A stretch of 6,626 bases of DNA. It comes from Listeria marthii FSL S4-120 (lineage in GTDB: Bacteria; Bacillota; Bacilli; Lactobacillales; Listeriaceae). A program made the position numbers and the translations under genes. Location of the stretch: positions 5,486-12,111 of the forward strand of contig CM001047.1 in the NCBI GenBank assembly GCA_000183865.1. The letters run 5' to 3'. Below, one piece after another: positions 5,326-6,626 of the stretch. The notes below the pieces were generated by a model that was given only the letters and a program-made list of their open reading frames with translations, ran no database searches and was not told the origin of the DNA. How positions within the stretch are numbered: the first letter of the stretch is position 1; each line of letters begins with the position of its first letter.

Positions 5326-6471
5326 ATGAAATTTGTTATTGAGCGTGATCGTCTTGTCCAAGCAGTCAATGAAGTTACTCGTGCCATCTCTGCAAGAACA
5401 ACGATTCCAATATTAACGGGAATAAAAATTGTCGTAAATGATGAAGGTGTAACACTAACTGGTAGTGATTCCGATATTTCCATCGAAGCATTTATTCCAT
5501 TAGTTGAAAATGATGAAGTAATTGTAGAAGTGGAAAGTTTTGGTGGGATTGTTCTTCAATCCAAATACTTCGGCGATATCGTTCGTCGTTTACCAGAAGA
5601 AAATGTAGAAATTGAAGTTACTTCTAATTACCAAACTAACATTAGTTCCGGTCAAGCATCTTTTACATTAAACGGCTTAGATCCAATGGAATATCCTAAA
5701 TTACCAGAAGTTACTGATGGTAAAACTATCAAAATTCCAATTAATGTACTGAAAAACATCGTTCGCCAAACAGTATTCGCTGTTTCTGCTATCGAAGTTC
5801 GCCCAGTACTTACTGGTGTTAACTGGATTATTAAAGATAATAAGCTTAGTGCAGTCGCAACAGATAGTCACCGTCTAGCTTTACGTGAAATTCCACTGGA
5901 AACAAACATTGACGAAGAATACAACATTGTTATTCCAGGAAAAAGCTTATCCGAATTAAATAAAATTTTAGATGATGCAAGCGAATCAATTGAAATGACA
6001 CTTGCAAACAATCAAATTCTTTTTAAATTAAAAGATTTACTATTCTACTCTCGTTTACTTGAAGGTAGTTACCCAGATACATCTCGTCTAATTCCAACTG
6101 ATACTAAATCAGAATTAGTCATTAATTCCAAAGCGTTTTTACAAGCAATTGACCGTGCGTCCCTACTTGCTCGCGAAAATCGTAATAACGTTATTAAATT
6201 AATGACACTGGAAAATGGCCAAGTAGAAGTATCCTCGAATTCTCCGGAAGTTGGGAATGTTTCTGAAAATGTCTTCAGCCAAAGCTTTACTGGCGAAGAA
6301 ATCAAAATATCTTTTAACGGTAAATACATGATGGATGCCCTGCGTGCTTTTGAAGGTGATGATATTCAAATTTCCTTCTCTGGTACAATGCGCCCATTCG
6401 TACTTCGACCAAAAGATGCAGCCAATCCAAATGAAATTTTACAATTAATCACGCCGGTTAGAACTTACTAA
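5326..6471 (+). CDS. dnaN: DNA polymerase III subunit beta (sliding clamp)
   Basis: The 381-aa product is the beta sliding clamp. It dimerises into a ring that holds DNA polymerase on DNA and recruits repair and initiation-control factors. Three clamp domains fit the length: about 1-125, 130-252 and 255-381. Recognisable segments are MKFVIERDRLVQAVNEV at the N-terminus, ATDSHRLALRE (178-188), LEGSYPD (245-251) and the C-terminal LITPVRTY, which forms part of the partner-binding pocket. Length compares with 378 aa in Bacillus subtilis. The ATG has a G-rich ribosome-binding site (GGGGGA, 5315-5320) 5 nt upstream. It lies 193 nt after dnaA, beyond the unwinding element, with no terminator between; I see no convincing separate promoter. 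A strong terminator follows. Confidence 0.99.
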   Translation: MKFVIERDRLVQAVNEVTRAISARTTIPILTGIKIVVNDEGVTLTGSDSDISIEAFIPLVENDEVIVEVESFGGIVLQSKYFGDIVRRLPEENVEIEVTSNYQTNISSGQASFTLNGLDPMEYPKLPEVTDGKTIKIPINVLKNIVRQTVFAVSAIEVRPVLTGVNWIIKDNKLSAVATDSHRLALREIPLETNIDEEYNIVIPGKSLSELNKILDDASESIEMTLANNQILFKLKDLLFYSRLLEGSYPDTSRLIPTDTKSELVINSKAFLQAIDRASLLARENRNNVIKLMTLENGQVEVSSNSPEVGNVSENVFSQSFTGEEIKISFNGKYMMDALRAFEGDDIQISFSGTMRPFVLRPKDAANPNEILQLITPVRTY

Positions 6472-6486
6472 TCTCGCAAAAAGCAC

Positions 6487-6517
6487 ATCCGTCTTGGTTT
6501 CAAGGCGGATTTTTTTT
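6487..6517 (+). terminator. intrinsic terminator of the dnaA-dnaN operon
   Basis: A 10-bp stem (6487-6496 with 6501-6510, one G-U pair) and a GTTT loop are followed by seven Ts (6511-6517). It begins 15 nt after the dnaN stop codon and separates dnaN from the next gene. Confidence 0.92.
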
Positions 6518-6576
6518 GTTATAGTACAGTTTTTGGATAGAAATGTATATTTATGCAAATGGAGGTAATTCTTAGC

Positions 6577-6626
6577 ATGATGAAAGATATGACAACAGGT
6601 AATCCGACAAAATTAATTATCGTAAT
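6577..6626 (+). CDS. MATE-family efflux transporter, 5' end only
   Basis: Only the first 16 codons are in the window: MMKDMTTGNPTKLIIV. The pattern DMT-x-GNP-x-KLI just before a hydrophobic stretch is the usual start of MATE (multidrug and toxin extrusion) transporters, which export drugs or metabolites using ion gradients across the membrane. A GGAGGT ribosome-binding site (6561-6566) lies 10 nt before the ATG at 6577; the next codon is also ATG. It follows the dnaN terminator and so should have its own promoter in 6518-6560, where I find only a weak TATATT (6546-6551) with no good -35. A MATE gene after dnaN also fits what I recall for Listeria. The assignment rests on few residues. Confidence 0.6.
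   Translation, partial: MMKDMTTGNPTKLIIV

Noticed and set aside
5274..5483. 69-aa minus-strand ORF
   Set aside because: It is antisense to the start of dnaN and runs into the unwinding element, with no family features.
6069..6329. 86-aa minus-strand ORF
   Set aside because: It is antisense to dnaN; the reading frame is open only because of dnaN codon usage.

Overview
The window is the chromosomal replication-origin region of a low-GC Gram-positive bacterium of the order Bacillales, almost certainly Listeria. The gene order jag < yidC < rnpA < rpmH < oriC > dnaA > oriC > dnaN is the classic Bacillales origin arrangement. The DnaA and DnaN proteins read as Listeria sequences from memory; species cannot be fixed from this alone. 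Every gene is transcribed away from the origin, so all are co-directional with replication forks.

Left arm (minus strand, read right to left): an unrecognised 156-aa gene (2800-3270) lies between the origin and the ribosomal gene. It is followed by rpmH (L34, 44 aa, 2498-2632) with a near-consensus promoter at 2690-2718. Then come rnpA (RNase P protein), yidC/oxaA (lipoprotein membrane insertase, TTG start) and jag/khpB (RNA-binding KH-R3H protein). An intrinsic terminator directly follows the rpmH stop codon and another follows jag. An ASCH-domain gene (12-473) begins immediately after the jag terminator. The first bases of the window match one half of a ParB-binding parS site.

Origin: oriC is bipartite. 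The 506-bp gap 3271-3776 holds six perfect DnaA boxes (TTATCCACA or its complement) and about eight variants, together with the dnaA promoter. The 193-bp dnaA-dnaN gap holds two perfect boxes, several variants, a DnaA-trio array and an AT-rich unwinding element arranged as in Bacillus subtilis. DnaA boxes downstream of the dnaA promoter suggest autorepression.

Right arm (plus strand): dnaA (451 aa, GTG start), dnaN (381 aa) and a strong intrinsic terminator at 6487-6517 form a likely dnaA-dnaN operon. The window ends 50 bases into a gene whose first residues look like a MATE-family efflux transporter.

Together the genes cover initiation (DnaA), the replicative clamp (DnaN), and a translation/RNA-processing/membrane-insertion operon (L34, RNase P protein, YidC, Jag). 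The most open question is the 156-aa protein beside the origin. The most informative non-coding elements are the DnaA-trio unwinding system, the inverted DnaA boxes in the dnaA leader, and the repeats flanking the rpmH promoter.
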